Positions 22,101 through 51,900 of a DNA stretch of 64,000 bases are shown here, piece by piece (position 1 is the first letter of the stretch; each line of letters opens with the position of its first letter). Origin of the DNA: Cheilinus undulatus (taxonomy: Eukaryota; Chordata; Actinopteri; Labriformes; Labridae); NCBI RefSeq assembly GCF_018320785.1, contig NC_054875.1:4147632-4211631 (forward strand). Direction: 5' to 3'. The position numbers were made by a program, and so were the translations under genes. Under the pieces are notes generated by a model. The model was given only the letters and a program-made list of their open reading frames with translations, made no database searches and was not told where the DNA came from.

Positions 22101-23188
22101 CTGACAACCAACAGAATTCCCATCAGGCTCTTAAAGGTTAAAGTCAGATATAAAGAACAAGGAAATAAGAAAAATGTAAATCTGACCTCTTATTTTATGC
22201 CAGGTCACCGCATCGATTAAATGCAACTCTCTGAAATTATGAAAAAGAACAAAAAAAAAAAAGATTTTATCCCAAGAATCAAATATGAAATTTATGATGG
22301 GTAAGTTGAATAAAAACTCCACTCTGAATGTTAGGTCCTCTAATAATAAAGGCAAAGAATTATTTCCAGGTAAAGCACATCAACTTTTCTGTAATCAGCC
22401 ACACAAAAATACAGCATAAACACTTATTGCTCATGAGTGTTTCATTCTGCTATACTGAGCCTTTATATGTTATATTCTGATACCAATAGACAAAGATTAA
22501 AAATAAAATTTAGATTTAATAAATGGTCCAAACTCCTCTCTAGAGATTTGTTTCATTACAACCAAAAGTCTATAAAGATTAAACAATAACAATACTTTAA
22601 ATTCAAGGCATGCACAAGTTTACAGTAATGATGTTGTCTGTGTCCATATAAAGCTTGACATTATTTTACCATGTTTGCTCACCCGATAAGGAGGAAGACG
22701 AGGATGACAACAGAGAGGAAGATTCCTCTGCCGCTGGAGTCTCGGCTGAGGAGCAGAATGAGGTAACAGAGAGCGCTGAGCAGCAGCACCCACAGCATGT
22801 GCATCTCAAAGAAGAGGAAGAGGGCGCACATCCCAAACAGCGCCGACGTCAAGTGCTTCACCGTGGACGCACTGCCTGAGGAACACAAACAGGACAACAC
22901 TCTGAATCACAGTTACGAATAGTTCATATTCTATAAAGACACATGAAACTGACAGAAAGGCCACATGACACTGGAGCAGTGTGAAGTGTGTATAGTAAAG
23001 ATAAACCAAACAATAGCATCAGAATTGTCTTCATGCATTCTGTGCGTCTTACCCAGTCTGAAGCAGATCCTGCAGACGAGGCAGAGCAGCAGCAGATTCC
23101 AGACCTGCTGCACACCCTGCTGGAGCGTGCTGAGCCCACAGCTCTCTGCCAGCTGCAGCCACAGAGCCAGCCTGATGGACATGTCCAT
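16177..23188 (-). CDS. porcn: Protein-serine O-palmitoleoyltransferase Porcupine
   Basis: Porcupine is a multi-pass ER enzyme of the MBOAT family that attaches palmitoleate to a conserved serine of Wnt proteins, which Wnt secretion requires. Twelve coding exons in transcript order: 23053-23188, 22683-22875, 22187-22230, 21556-21737, 21333-21463, 21091-21216, 20735-20835, 20253-20329, 18672-18735, 16823-16908, 16485-16595 and 16177-16278. They total 1353 nt and give 450 aa, close to the ~461 aa I recall for human PORCN. Conserved blocks seen are [54 protein letters not shown] and SALLHGLSFHLG. His330, in SALLH, matches the catalytic MBOAT histidine, and Asn295 lies in the conserved TSWN motif. 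The start at 23188 opens an N-terminus ([19 protein letters not shown]) aligned with the human protein. Non-coding 5' exons must lie upstream, because the ATG exon has an acceptor one base before the ATG. Confidence 0.95.
17045..17848. mobile_element. hAT-type non-autonomous element with C-tract
   Basis: The ends are CAGGGTTCCCAACCTG and, inverted, CATTGGTTCCCAACCTG. The element is flanked by 8-bp near-duplicates CTTTAATT (17037-17044) and CCTTAATT (17849-17856). The interior is AT-rich with a run of about 16 C near 17801. It lies in the porcn intron between 16908 and 18672. Non-coding. Confidence 0.75.
18914..19423 (+). mobile_element. ~500-bp TTAAAGG inverted-repeat element, copy 2
   Basis: The left end TTAAAGGGGACATATT and the inverted right end TTAAGGGGACATATTA form clear terminal inverted repeats. 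The body matches copies at 14748-15263 and 31382-31865 (AGGTCCCCAAAACATGCCTG, then GGGGCGGGGCTAACTCC). Located in a porcn intron. Confidence 0.72.
19641..20179. mobile_element. hAT-type non-autonomous element with perfect 8-bp target duplication
   Basis: The terminal inverted repeats are CAGTGTTAATTTTGTCG and, inverted, CAGTGTTAATTTTGGCA. The 8-bp direct repeats GTTTAGAG at 19633-19640 and 20180-20187 are identical, which suggests a fairly recent insertion. The interior is built of variants of GACTAAAACTA. A decayed relative starts near 44953 in myt1. Confidence 0.85.
20400..20734. other. porcn intron, nothing recognised
   Basis: AT-rich intronic sequence with no exon or repeat that I recognise. 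Confidence 0.4.
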
Positions 23189-23669
23189 CCTGCAGCTACA
23201 CAAACACATCAAAAACATACAATCATGAATAAAGCACTGATACATCAGTTCACTGGTGGACTCAGAGGGGCAAATAATCTAACTGCAGGGCTTTTTTTCT
23301 GCTATTGCAATTGTGATTTGATATGCATCTACTTTTAAACTTCCTCATTGTGTGTATTTTTCAACAAAGACAAGCCAGAGCTCATTCTATATAATATCCA
23401 AGATGTTATTTGATAGGTTAAACAAGGGCTGCACAATTTTGAAAACTACTTAATTGCGCTGTTGACCCATATTGTGAATTCAATATGAATTGCTGTATTT
23501 TGATGAAAGGGATTTTCATGTCATTCTCATTTTGATCAAGAAAAACATACACAAAAAATAAGGAAGGTGGGATTTTTTTAAACTATTCTGAACATGGCAC
23601 TTGAGTGTTTGCAAGATGTAGAGAGAAGCATCCCTGCTGCAGAAAAAAATAGCATTAAACTGGTACTTT

Positions 23670-23855
23670 TGGGCGCTAGTGTTGCTCAGTGGGTAGAGCA
23701 GGCGCACGTAAGCAGAGGCTATAATTCACACTGCACTGACTCCCGGTCTCAGTGCATGTTTGGTGTATGTCTTCCCCACTTTCCTCATCCATATTTTGTG
23801 TCCCTCTTCAGCTATCCTGTCAAATGGTGGCAAAATGCCCAAAAAATCAACCTTC
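23670..23855 (+). mobile_element. tRNA-derived SINE
   Basis: It begins with a tRNA-like head: GTTGCTCAGTGGGTAGAGCA matches a Pol III A box, and GGCTATAATTCACAC stands at the B-box position. A non-tRNA body and a tail reading CTATCCTGTCAAATGG with runs of AAAATGCCC follow, as in common fish tRNA SINEs. It lies upstream of the porcn start exon. Confidence 0.65.
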
Positions 23856-23899
23856 AAAAGAAAATGGTACTTTGACACATATTTCAGGTTAAAAAAACA

Positions 23900-24160
23900 T
23901 AAGAATCTGCAAAAGTGCCCTTTTCGGATGCCTGTATGATACATAAACCATGATAAAGTGCCTTCTAAGCACCCTCCTATAGGGAAAAAACACAGACAAG
24001 TGCCCTCTCTGGTGCCCTTCCAGTGGGCAAATGGTCACAAAGTGCTCCCTAGGGGGTCCTTCAAGTGGGCAAAGCAAGATAAAGTGCTTTATATGGTGCC
24101 TTTTGATTGGCTAAAATTTAGTCAAGTGCCTTCAGGGAGCCCTCTCATTGGATGTTAAAT
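23900..24160 (+). repeat. Degenerate minisatellite (~50-bp unit, AAGTGCC)
   Basis: Five to six diverged tandem units of roughly 50 bp, each with AAGTGCC(C/T)T followed by a GGTGCC(C/T)TT..TGGGC-like segment. It adjoins the SINE at 23670-23855. Non-coding. Confidence 0.55.
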
Positions 24161-26015
24161 GAAAAAGGGATCTTTGCTACTGTGACCAAGCTCAACACAA
24201 CACTACAAATGCCACACAGCCAGTGACAACTGTGCATGCAGAGGCAGCCATTTTCCTAAATGAAGATGACCAAGACCTTGCTCAGGAACAGATGTGGTAA
24301 ACGACTAAACAATTCAGAATTCCTTGTCTAAGTACAGAGGTGTAATAGGTACAATCACATAATATAAATATTTAATCTCAACAGGGTTTCTGACTGTTTC
24401 ACCTTAAATATATCCTCCCGAGACCCAAGCTTTTGCTTGCAATTCGTTTTTAGTTTCCCCAACTTACTTAGAATCAGTAGAACCTGATAAGTATAAAACC
24501 TACAGTAAGCCTCATCTTGGTACAGTAAGTAATTTCCAACCAAAATGATTTCTGCATGGTATATGAGAACAGGCTAATCTTAGTGTACAACACACAAAAA
24601 AAAATGATAATGATTTTCATACATTTCAAGTGTGTTTCAAAGACACAGTCTATAAGAAATAGTGTCAGTCATTCAAAGATGTGCGACGTTGTCCTTTTCC
24701 GATGATAGACCTACAGAACTTGTTAAGGCCATGTAGGAGCTAAATTTCCACTGAAAATTTCCTTTTAAATACAGAGATTCCCAAAACATAACAATTTCAA
24801 AGGCCAGTATGTCCTTAATATCCCCCATATATTTCAGTAAGCTTTTTTTTAAAAGAGCCAAAAGATTAACAAGCAAGCAAATAAGCAAATTCCCTAAAAG
24901 AATTCTGCAAAAAAATCAAATGATTTCCTCCAAAATTCCATGAAAATATGGAAAACAAATTCCAAAAAATGCATGAATAAATTCCTCAAATTGCCATAAA
25001 ATTTAAGAAAATCAAAGCATACTAACCCCACGCCAAAATATATATATATCTGCAAAACACACAGGCAAATTCCCAAAATCTTATGGAAATTCTGGACAAT
25101 TATCTCTAAAATTCTAGTAGCAGAATTCACTGCTATGTTGAAGGAAAGACCAAATGTAACAATGTCCTCATGTGTGCACGCAGGGTTTCAGGAGGATATG
25201 ACAACCTTTCTGAGCACCGGTGCTCCTCTGCATACAGCTGATGCCCTACTAGTAATTTCTCAAACATCATGAGTCCGCCAGTGCATCGGTCTAATATCAG
25301 TATCAGCAGATATCAGCCTCTCCCAGACATCGGCCCATTGAAAGATGATGATTCATAAATGTGTACCAAAGTAATGCTGACAGCAAGAAACAAAGAATTA
25401 ATAAATATTGGGTACATAAGATTTATATTTGTGTTACCATAGTTTTGAAACAGGTATTGATCTAGTTTGATTCATACTATAATTAAATAAACGTTACAGG
25501 ACAACCCTGGCGTCCATTTAGTTGATTTATTTTTCTATTTTTCTTTGTCTCAAAAATGAATCACAGTGCGGACTGTTGTATGTAAATGACAGTCATAGTT
25601 TAAGCTAGCTGTAAAAATCAACTGATAGAAAACTGTCATCAAAAATGCTGTTTTTAACCGTGACTGTGTTCTGTGTCCAACAATAAATAACGCCATGTTA
25701 GCTTAATGTAAGACACTCTGATTTAACTTAGTAAAACTTTTTAAAGTTTGAAAACACCGATAAATAAGTAGCATTACGTTAACTATCCAATCTTAAACGC
25801 TTTAATAAAATGTAGCTGACATAGCCACAGCTATCGTTATCGATTATTGGCTGTTTGGAGTTTTAAATCACTCAATTTCAGCACAATAAATCCCAGCAGT
25901 CCACTGAATAGCATCAGAATGCGTCGATTATGCTCGTTTCTGACGTTGTCAACAACGTGCAGTGCACCGAGTCACAACTCGTTTGTGTTTTTAAATCGCT
26001 AAGAAGCCGACCTGA
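24161..26015. other. porcn 5' intron/upstream region with AT-rich repeats
   Basis: Contains a stretch rich in AAATTCC motifs (24890-25130), related to a similar stretch in the other orientation near 55180-55600. A short TA dinucleotide run lies at 25038-25048. A decayed fragment at 25280-25340 resembles the TATCGGC ends of the hAT element at 1323. No exon recognised. Confidence 0.4.
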
Positions 26016-26019
26016 AGAG

Positions 26020-26215
26020 TGGAGGAGTTAAAAAATACCAAATCTTTGATACCTGAGATGATAAAAGTTAGGTTACACCTTTGGTTTGTCCGCTCCTGCT
26101 CTTCTTCTTCTACGTTCCTCGTCGCGCTCTTCTTCTTCCCTCACGCTGAACTTCAGGGATTGGAAACTACTGAACACACGCGCCACCTGCTGGCCGAAGG
26201 AGAGACAACACGGGG
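26020..26215 (-). promoter_or_regulatory. porcn: Candidate 5' non-coding exon/promoter of porcn
   Basis: A locally CpG-richer island with purine runs on the minus strand (GAAGAAGAAGAGCGCGACGA). On the minus strand it ends in CCAAAG followed by GTGTAA, a weak possible donor. Its position upstream of the porcn ATG exon and its base composition fit a first exon. No transcript evidence is available. Confidence 0.35.
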
Positions 26216-27520
26216 AGCTAGCTTACTGACATTACTTTGTAGAAATCTGTTTTCACTTTGACATTAAAGATGTTTTTTATATATACATTTATTTTATCAA
26301 AAAAGCCAAAACGTATAGCCCATGATTAATTTATAAAATCAATAAAAGGGTAAAACATCCAAGTGTGCAAATAGTATTTTTAAGTGGGAAGTGTATATGT
26401 GGACGTTTCTGCATCTGTATATATGTATCTATATACTCCTATTTGGGATTATTTCAGTTTTCATCAATTTTGGTATCACTCAGGTCACATACATTAAGTA
26501 ATAAAACACAAACAAAGAACAGACAGTCACTTACCCAACACAGTTCACCAATGCACCTGTATATATTGAAGGTTCTGAGCCCTTGATGGAAACTTTATCA
26601 AACTTCCTCTTTTTGCTATTTATTTGAGCTAATAGATTGTCAGAGTTTCTGTCATCATTAATCCATTCACCGGGTACTGGGGTTTTTGCATTTCTCAAGT
26701 TTTCAACAATGTTTTGTTGCAATAAAAAAAAAGCAGTGCTTTTGTGACACCTAGTGGTAAAATGATTTATCTCCTAGAAGACACACCTGAGGGGTTACTG
26801 AGAGGGGCTTTTCTAACATTTATCCAAGTTTTCCAGCACCTCTTTCCAAAAGGTAAGAACTACAGGTTAATCCTATACAGTCTGCCAATTTCCACTTTAT
26901 ATTTCTAACATTTTCTCTCTTGTGCCAGACCCATCCTAAACAACAGTACACACATATCATTTTGTAACGACAAGATTCACTCCCTATATCTCTGAAAGCC
27001 CAACCTGTGCTGGATATTATGCATCCTCTCCAATTGCATTTTCTAAATCTTTTTTCCAAATTAATCTCAAGTTCTCCCACTTTTCACCCTTCATATTTAT
27101 GATAGTTTTATGTATAGTGAGGCCCTGTGTTTTTTCTCTGGCATCTCAAAAACCTTCTGCATCGAACTGGACTCCTCTAAACATTTATTTTCAAGAACAC
27201 TCCTTATGTATTGCTCTGCAGTTGGAGGTATTTCCAAAATTCTCCTTTCCCACTCAATTTTAAGTGGTCCAGTAGCTCCTGGTATGTCCTAACATTTCAA
27301 TCTCCACATAAAACTTTAATCACACGTACAATGCTCTTTTGACTATCCCAGTTAAGCATACGTTTCCAAACCAGGACTTAAGGATTGTCCCATTAAGAAG
27401 GATAAACCTGTTTATACTGAGATTTTTCCAGTCATTTTATGGACCTCAGGCCATACCCACTTTGAGTGCTTGAATATGAGGTTATCATCCCTCTCTTTTA
27501 GTTTTACCTGTGAAAGTGTC
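26216..27520. other. porcn-myt1 spacer
   Basis: AT-rich intergenic sequence. I recognise no exons or RNA genes. Parts may be old repeat debris, but no ends are visible. Confidence 0.4.
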
Positions 27521-28460
27521 ACGGATTACGGGGAAAAACTCAAAACCGAGGACCCAAATGCAGATTAAACAAAACTGATTTAATAAGCAAACAAAAGAAC
27601 TACTTACAACTAAACCCTAGGAATCAAAACTCAAAAGTGCATAAAACAAAGCAAATCCAAAAGAGGCACGAGGGAAGCACGAGGAGCAACTGACACGAGG
27701 AAGACATCTACAATGAACCGACACAGACACAGAGACACAGAGCTTATATACACAGGGAGTGATTAACAATGGCGGACAGGTGTGGACAATCAGACACAGG
27801 TGAAACTGGTGAAGGATAATCAAAGTGGAGGAAAACTCAGGCAGGAAGCAAAACTGGAATCACACACAAGGGAAGGCAACTAGAAAATAAAACAGGAAAC
27901 ATGGAACCTAACACAAGAAGCACATGAGGACTGAAAACTGGACACAAGAAGCTAAACTATAGAAACACTGAAAACACAGGAGGATACAAAGAACCAAGGA
28001 GGGAAACTCAAACACAGGGAAAAAAACTAAAACATGAAACAACAAAACAAGAAGCGCAGGGAAACTTAACATGAAACAGGGAATTAACTAAACATAAAAC
28101 ACAAGGAGCAAAAACTGAACATGAAACAGGGAAATAAACTAGACATGAAATACATGGAGTACTACACATGAAACACAGGGGAAAACCTAAACATGGAACA
28201 CAGGGAATTATTTAATACAATAAAAAACTAGACACATGGAAAATAACAAAAGCCCAAAATACACAGAAACACAAAGACTATATAAAACACGAAATGAACT
28301 TAACTAAACACTAAAAGCTGAACAAAGGAAACACAAGGGCTACAGATAACATCTAAGATCTAAACCTAATACAAAGTAAACCTAGAAATCACAGAATTCA
28401 CAAAGGAAAACCAGAGGAAAACTCAGAAACATAATAAACCAAAACCTGGGTCATGACAGA
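27521..28460. repeat. Purine-rich repetitive element (GAAACAGGGAA-type units)
   Basis: It starts near GTGTCACGGATTACGGGG and ends near AACCTGGGTCATGACAG. The interior from about 27890 to 28400 is a degenerate tandem array of ~30-bp units around ACATGAAACAGGGAA and ACTAAAC. It looks like a fish repeat seen between genes. No coding capacity and no certain class. Confidence 0.5.
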
Positions 28461-29159
28461 AAGAGTCTGTATAGGTTTATCTGTGTTTGTGCATGGAATT
28501 TTTCTCTTTTTAGCCATTGTTTCTTTTTTATTAACTTCTCCAGTGTGCAGCACTTTAGTCTGCTGCTGTTTAAAAGTGTTCTATATAAATACATTTTATT
28601 TGATTCGTATTTGTATTTGGCAGGTACTCCTTTCCCTAGTTTTATCGTGTGACAATATCAAATTATACAACTGTAATGACTTGGCATAATTATTTTTCTT
28701 ACTTGGGATGAGATGATGTTATGTATCACTTTAATATTTCTTATACAAAATCATCCATGAATGTTTGCTTTCAAATTTTACCTGATAAAGCCTTCTATGG
28801 CCCTTTTATCCGTCGTCTAAACTATTTTTAGTCTTTTTTGTGTGTTGAAAACTGCCTTTTGTTCCCATTGGATGATTTGGATCACGTGAAGATAGTTGTG
28901 TTCTCTGATTGGCTGTTCTTTCCGGCATCAATGAGCCGTGTAGGGATTGGCTGTTGAGTTTGTTTTAGGGGTAAAAAAACGACTAAACACGACAAATATT
29001 TACCGAAAACGTTTTTTATTAGTATTACCTGTTTTATTCTGATTTTAAATTTTTTATACTCTAACGAGTGGTATATTAGCAGCAGGCCTATGTGTAATCT
29101 TAAAACTTGGGTATCGTTCGTCGTAGTGGTTTTGAGTTTCTCGCTGTTTTCAGGAGTGT
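28461..29159. other. myt1 upstream flank
   Basis: AT-rich up to 28860, then several ATTGG (inverted CCAAT) motifs between about 28868 and 28950 and a CACGTG E-box near 28883. This may be part of the myt1 promoter region. Confidence 0.35.
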
Positions 29160-29553
29160 TTGGTGACATCCTCCTCCCTCTCTCCTCTCTACCCGCCGTT
29201 CTCCAGCTGCTTGGCGGCTCTTTAAATATTCACACCCTGCAGAGCCAGCCTCTCCGCCGCGGGGTATCCGGCCCCTTCCTACCCCGGCCGGCTGCTACTC
29301 CTCGGGTGTCCAGAAGGAGGCGGTGCAGCGGGGCTTCTGTCCATGGTGCTGAAGATTCGGCTGGCTCTGTCCTGGGTGCTGAGCAGGCTCTGGGGGGTGC
29401 TGGGCTCAGTCTAAAACTGCTGTCACGCTCCTTCGGTCCACTTCCATCCGGTTCTGGTCGTGTGTTTCTGGTTGGAGTGGCTCCAGGAGGGTTAAAGTGA
29501 GATCTTCAGCCTCGGAGCGGAGGGGGAGGGGAGGGCAGCAGTCTGAGCGGAAG
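29160..29553 (+). promoter_or_regulatory. myt1: CpG-rich 5' region and candidate non-coding exon 1 of myt1
   Basis: GC- and CpG-rich sequence (for example CTCCGCCGCGGGGTATCCGG) stands out from its AT-rich surroundings. It ends at GAGCGGAAG followed by GTAAGG at 29554, a strong donor on the plus strand. This fits the first untranslated exon of myt1, whose coding start is 3.9 kb downstream. An open frame of 136 codons at 29090-29500 crosses it, but I regard that as incidental. Confidence 0.5.
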
Positions 29554-31381
29554 GTAAGGCTTTATGTCTCCGTGACAAAGAGCATGAAGCTCACTTATTT
29601 ATCGGTATTTTCTGTGGACTCTTCCCCTGGTCTTACGGTGGATTTATCACCGAGTAGAGATAACGGGATGGACCGTTAGGTAGGTTGTTGTTCCGCGGGT
29701 GTCATTTGGCTTTCCGTTGTTTTTTTTTCTCCTTCCGCGGAGAAAAAATTCAACCTCGGTGTGAATGAGCGTACAGTCCGGCTTATAAACCGATTATTAA
29801 TGCTAGTAGTTGTTTTCGGCTTCTACAATGGCGGCCAGGAGTGTGTACAGTCCGTTTTTTAACTCTAAATTTAAGTGTATAACACCGCTGGCCTTTGTAT
29901 GTTTGCTGTTTTGTCACTGTGCCAGTTTATGAGAGGAGAAAGGCCTCGTCCTAGTCCGGCCTACATCTCTGCTGTCACCACTAAACATTTCTACGCACTT
30001 ATTCTTAACTTTCGTGTTTAATTTGCGCTTTTATGCTTAAAAAATGTTTCTCCCTCCTAAAGTTTAGAGTATCTAAACCAAGTAAAAGTCCTTCCTAGTT
30101 GGCAAAAGTCCGTTTTTTGGTCGCTGAACGAGTCAAAGATCCCTAAACTGTCACGACCACCGCTGCCTGCTGTCAAACTGTCACGTACACATACCTTTGT
30201 ATCAGGAGCATCGAGGAGTCTCCGGATTGAATACATTACCATATATATCCATCAATTCTGGGCTAATTTACTGGCATTATATTTACATTTAACCACATTT
30301 AACTAAAAAGTATGTATTCTAAATAAAATATTGAATTTATGTCATTTTATGATGTTACGTGCTAGATTTACGACTTGATTTCAAAGTATTTCACGGGCAA
30401 AACAGGTTTGTTCTGGCCTGTAGCTACTTTCAGACTCAGATTAGTTTATTGTACTTTTAAAGAGCATTATATAAATTTAACAAGCCTTAGAATAAATATA
30501 TATATATATATATCATATTGATTTGATAACACAATAGAAACGGTAGCCTATGTTCACAAAGGCAATATTTTCAAACATAACCATGTAAAATATTTCTCCT
30601 GAGAACCAGACTTTTATTTGGTAGACATTATTTAAATTTCTCCTAGTTATTAGAGATTATTAGGACCTAATAAGTATAAAAACTAAACTTTGTATTTCGA
30701 TGAGCAGTTTAAAAAATATGTCCTCATATGTGGACAGTGGGTCTGTTTTACATAATAATGTGAAGACACAATCGAGCAACAAAATATGGCCTATGACATA
30801 CTGGTTTAAAGAAATAGTGGTAAATAAAGTATCTCCTAAATAAGATATCTCAGAGTCGTCAGAACATTCAACAATCTTTCCTTGATAGAGAAATATACCT
30901 TTAAAATATATCTCATATAAATAAAGATCAAAATGTAGACTAAATTGTACCACATGCAATAAGCATTATTACTAACTATACTGTTGTTTCTTTCCAAAGG
31001 AATCCCAAGCTAATTTAAATGATAATAAAGTCCCAATGTCCTCATATGAGTACTTGCAGTTTAGTTGTGTGGTTGCCTGATACTATTAATAAAACATCAA
31101 ATTTGCCATCATCAAACTACAAACATTAGAAAGCATAAATAAACAATTATCAAATCTGAAGAGCTTTTGTACCATGAGCAGTTTTGTGTGACACTGGCTG
31201 TAGAGCATTTTGGTCAGAATGGCAGCCATCTTAAATGCATACCCATAATTGTGATGTGCTTTTGAGGCCTCTAGATGGCAGACAAAGTGTCCACAAATAA
31301 GGCAAGCAGGTCTAAATTGATCAAAATTAACGATAACCTAAAATGTAATGTTCTCATATGAGGATGCCAGTTCATAGGAGC

Positions 31382-31865
31382 TTAAAGGTCACATACTTGA
31401 CCTTTTTAAGACAAGTTTATATTGGTCTCAGAGGTCCCCAAAACATGCCTGCAAAGTTTGTTGCTGAAAAAACTCATTACTTTTGGATTTCTGCATGTCT
31501 AAAAAATCCTCTGTTTCAGTCCTGCTCAGAACGAGCTGTTTCTGTGTCTGTGGCTTTAAATGTTACTGAGCTGTCTGACTCCGCCCCTCATAGGAAATGG
31601 ATGTGGCTTAGAGGAGGATTGGAACTTTCGTCCTAGTGGAGAGGGCCAACCAAACCTGGGGGCGGGGCTTACTCCTCACATGACATCATGAGGGGAAAAT
31701 CTGAGTACAGCTTGTTTCAGCACACATTTTCTGAAAGGTGGAGAAAGAGACGGGGGGAGGGAATGGATTTTTCTGGTACTTGAGGGGATTGTGGACAGGC
31801 CAGGGGCACATATTTGTGTTAAAAAAGACTGAAAAAGTGTATTTTGTATAATATGTGACCTTTAA
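31382..31865 (+). mobile_element. ~500-bp TTAAAGG inverted-repeat element, copy 3
   Basis: The ends TTAAAGGTCACATA and TATGTGACCTTTAA are perfect inverted repeats. With flanking bases the match extends to AGGAGCTTTAAAGGTCACAT, apart from one missing T. The body is shared with the copies at 14748 and 18914. Confidence 0.75.
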
Positions 31866-32999
31866 AGCTCCTGTGATTAACAGTTGTTGTAGGTGAATTT
31901 GATGCCACCTGTGGCCAAAATGGTAGTCCTTATAATGTGTCCTTACAGATTTTGCCCCCATAAATGGTTAATATTTTCTGCCTTTCTTTTATCAGACAAG
32001 TGTCACAGTAGTTGAAATTATTAGTATCTGGAAATTAAAAAAAAAAAAAGACTAACCAGTTAAAAAGTCCTCACAGGAACAATAGAATTACACTGACTCT
32101 ATTATCTAACTACCTTTTCTTATAATTATAAGAAATATGCTTCATGTTTTCATGGACCTATCATTACACCAAATTAAGGCTGTCACATTTAAACTTCCTT
32201 TTAATGCTTTAAACACTTTTCTATGTTTTTTAAAACTACATGTTTTAAAATTTCCAGTGTTTTTATGACTGATTGTCTGAAGAAAAGTCTACACAAGTTT
32301 TGAAAAACATTAGTGATTTCCTAAGACAGGTGCGAGCCGGTGTGTTACTTAACTTTACCAATTTTTTGTGCAATTAAGAAAGTGTGCAGGATTTCTCCTG
32401 CAAGTTGAGGTAATCAAAAACAAAAACTGAACTAATGTTGGTTGCCTTGGATTTCTATTTTTGTTGCCATTGTATGGAAACTGGTGTCGATGTTGCAGCA
32501 TTTTTCGTGAAGTAGCATAACAGTTTTAAAGTATGGTACTGTGACAACTCTGCAGCATATGCCAGTTAAATTTACAGTGATATAAATGCAGACTTTCTTC
32601 CTTAGTTAGAGGTATCATCTGATTTTGATAGTCAAAATTTACTTGACTTATTTCAGTAGTTCTCCTCCATACATTTTGGACACTTATTTCAGGTTAAAAT
32701 CAATTTTACAGGCAAAGCTTGCAGGAATTTGACTCTGGTTTATAATTACTCTTAGTGTCACTCATCATACAGGACTCTACCCACACAGTTTTCATACCTT
32801 CCTTCAGGCAGGCACCTTTGGTACATTAGGGCATGTACCAGCCGGCTCCAGGAAAGTTTCTATCCTCAGGATATAACACTACTCAGCAGTAGAACCTAAT
32901 GTTCAAGTGTGCAATAACTGTTTCAGGATGTTCTATTAGAATTTTTTGTCTCTACAGAACTATTTATTATTTCCATGGTTGTAATCTATTTGTTTAATG

Positions 33000-33105
33000 G
33001 GGTGGGAGGGTGATGAGCCAAAATGCATTTCATTGCACTGACTGAACATTTTGCCTTTTAATGCATATGACAAATAAAACTGAATTGAATTGAATTGTGC
33101 ATAGA
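33000..33105 (+). mobile_element. Retroelement 3' tail
   Basis: Sequence ending TATGACAAATAAAACTGAATTG with repeated GAATT units resembles the 3' end shared by many fish LINE/SINE families. Only the tail is clear; the upstream part (from about 32760) is too decayed to place. Confidence 0.4.
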
Positions 33106-33446
33106 CTAAAGAAAGTGCAATACTACACATAAAACAAGGACAAGTTTGGAAAAGGTAGTGCAAATATTAAAAGACTAAAAGCCAAAATTGAGGTCCAGGG
33201 ATGCAAATACATGTTAAATAATTGTTGATAGTAACTTTGTTTTTTCTGAATTTTCTGTGTATTTACTGTAGAAAATGAGTTAAAAGATCTGAAACTGAGC
33301 CAACCGGAGGACGTGGGCAGAGCCAATCAACAGAGAGGACAAGCCTCAGCATCAAAGTATTTATCCATCCATTGCCTGTCATTCATCCATTTGAACATCC
33401 ATAAATCTGACCATTCATTTATAACTTTCTCCCTCTGCTTCATTAG

Positions 33447-50960
<17,514 letters not shown>

Positions 50961-51900
50961 CGGGCGAGGGGGCAGGGCATCACAGTGACAACTCCAATCT
51001 TTCTTTCCAAACCCATTAGATACTGTATGTACTTAATTCTTCTCATTTGGATCCCGGTCATCCGTTCTTTGCGTTTGTTTGCTTGTTTGCATGTTGCTTT
51101 ATGACGGTATGTGTGAAGAAATGAGGGTGTGGCTGTAAAGCGTGTGGTCGCACACCGGAATCAAACTGTTGCTGTAAGCGAGGGCGTCCAGAGGTTAAAA
51201 AATAAATGAACAAATCAGGAGTGCAGTATCCGGCCTTAGCTGAGCAGATCCTCTTAGTTAGTGAACATCTCCCATCTCCACTCAATAATGTTGATAGTAT
51301 CTATATGAGCATAGTGATGTTGCACCTCCAGGACTAGTTTGTAGATTCATTCTTACTATTGCTGTGTAACTATTTAAGTCCTTTGCAAACGTTGGTTTAC
51401 TAACTTATTCATTCATGTCTGCTGTATTTATTTTTATTTATTGGCCTATTTATTATTCATTATCTATTTATTATCTTGTTTCAATCACTACCTGAGAAGA
51501 TTTTAAACCCAGAGACAGGAATCATTTCCTCTGCATTGTTGAACAAAGAGGAAATATTTTAAGATATCAACTATGAATTCTTTTATATATCTTATTATTT
51601 ATTTAAAATACTGGAATCTTTTTAAGTGCAAATATTTTGTAACGGAAAGTTTTTTAATAATTTTCTAAAGATTTTCTTTGTTTTTTTCGGTGCTTCTGTT
51701 TATATGATTTTTCCTTTTTATTCTCACAAACTATTTTGAGTACATTGCAATACACTGGGAATAATGAGCTGCACATATTTGGTATTTATTTGGTGATGAA
51801 GAACAAAGTGATGGTGAATATTTATTTTGTATTGTCTATGTGTTAACGATGGCTGTGTATGAATTAGTATTTAAGTTGCTCTTGAAATAAAGGTTAACCC
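50961..51900 (+). other. myt1: myt1 3' UTR
   Basis: AU-rich sequence after the stop at 50958-50960. Several ATTTA and TATTTAT motifs (about 51420-51610) could affect mRNA stability. The best polyadenylation signal is at 51886-51891. Confidence 0.6.
51886..51891 (+). terminator. myt1: Polyadenylation signal of myt1
   Basis: AATAAA located 926 bp past the stop, just before repeat-derived sequence begins, which fits the transcript end. Confidence 0.55.

Larger units (their letters stand above)
29554..33446 (+). other. myt1: myt1 5' intron(s)
   Basis: Mostly AT-rich intron sequence, with a short TA run near 30500 and the inverted-repeat element at 31382-31865. A 3'-end-like retroelement tail lies at 33000-33100 (AAATAAAACTGAATTGAATT). 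A possible second untranslated exon spans about 33271-33354: it has a TAG acceptor at 33268-33270 and a weak GTATTT donor. Confidence 0.4.

Noticed and set aside
23670-23745. Functional tRNA gene
   Set aside because: Only A-box-like and weak B-box-like segments are present, no clear cloverleaf, and a SINE body follows.
29090-29500. 136-codon open frame with a signal-peptide-like start in the CpG-rich region
   Set aside because: It lies across the presumed myt1 first exon and promoter, has no recognisable domain, and GC-rich sequence gives long chance frames.
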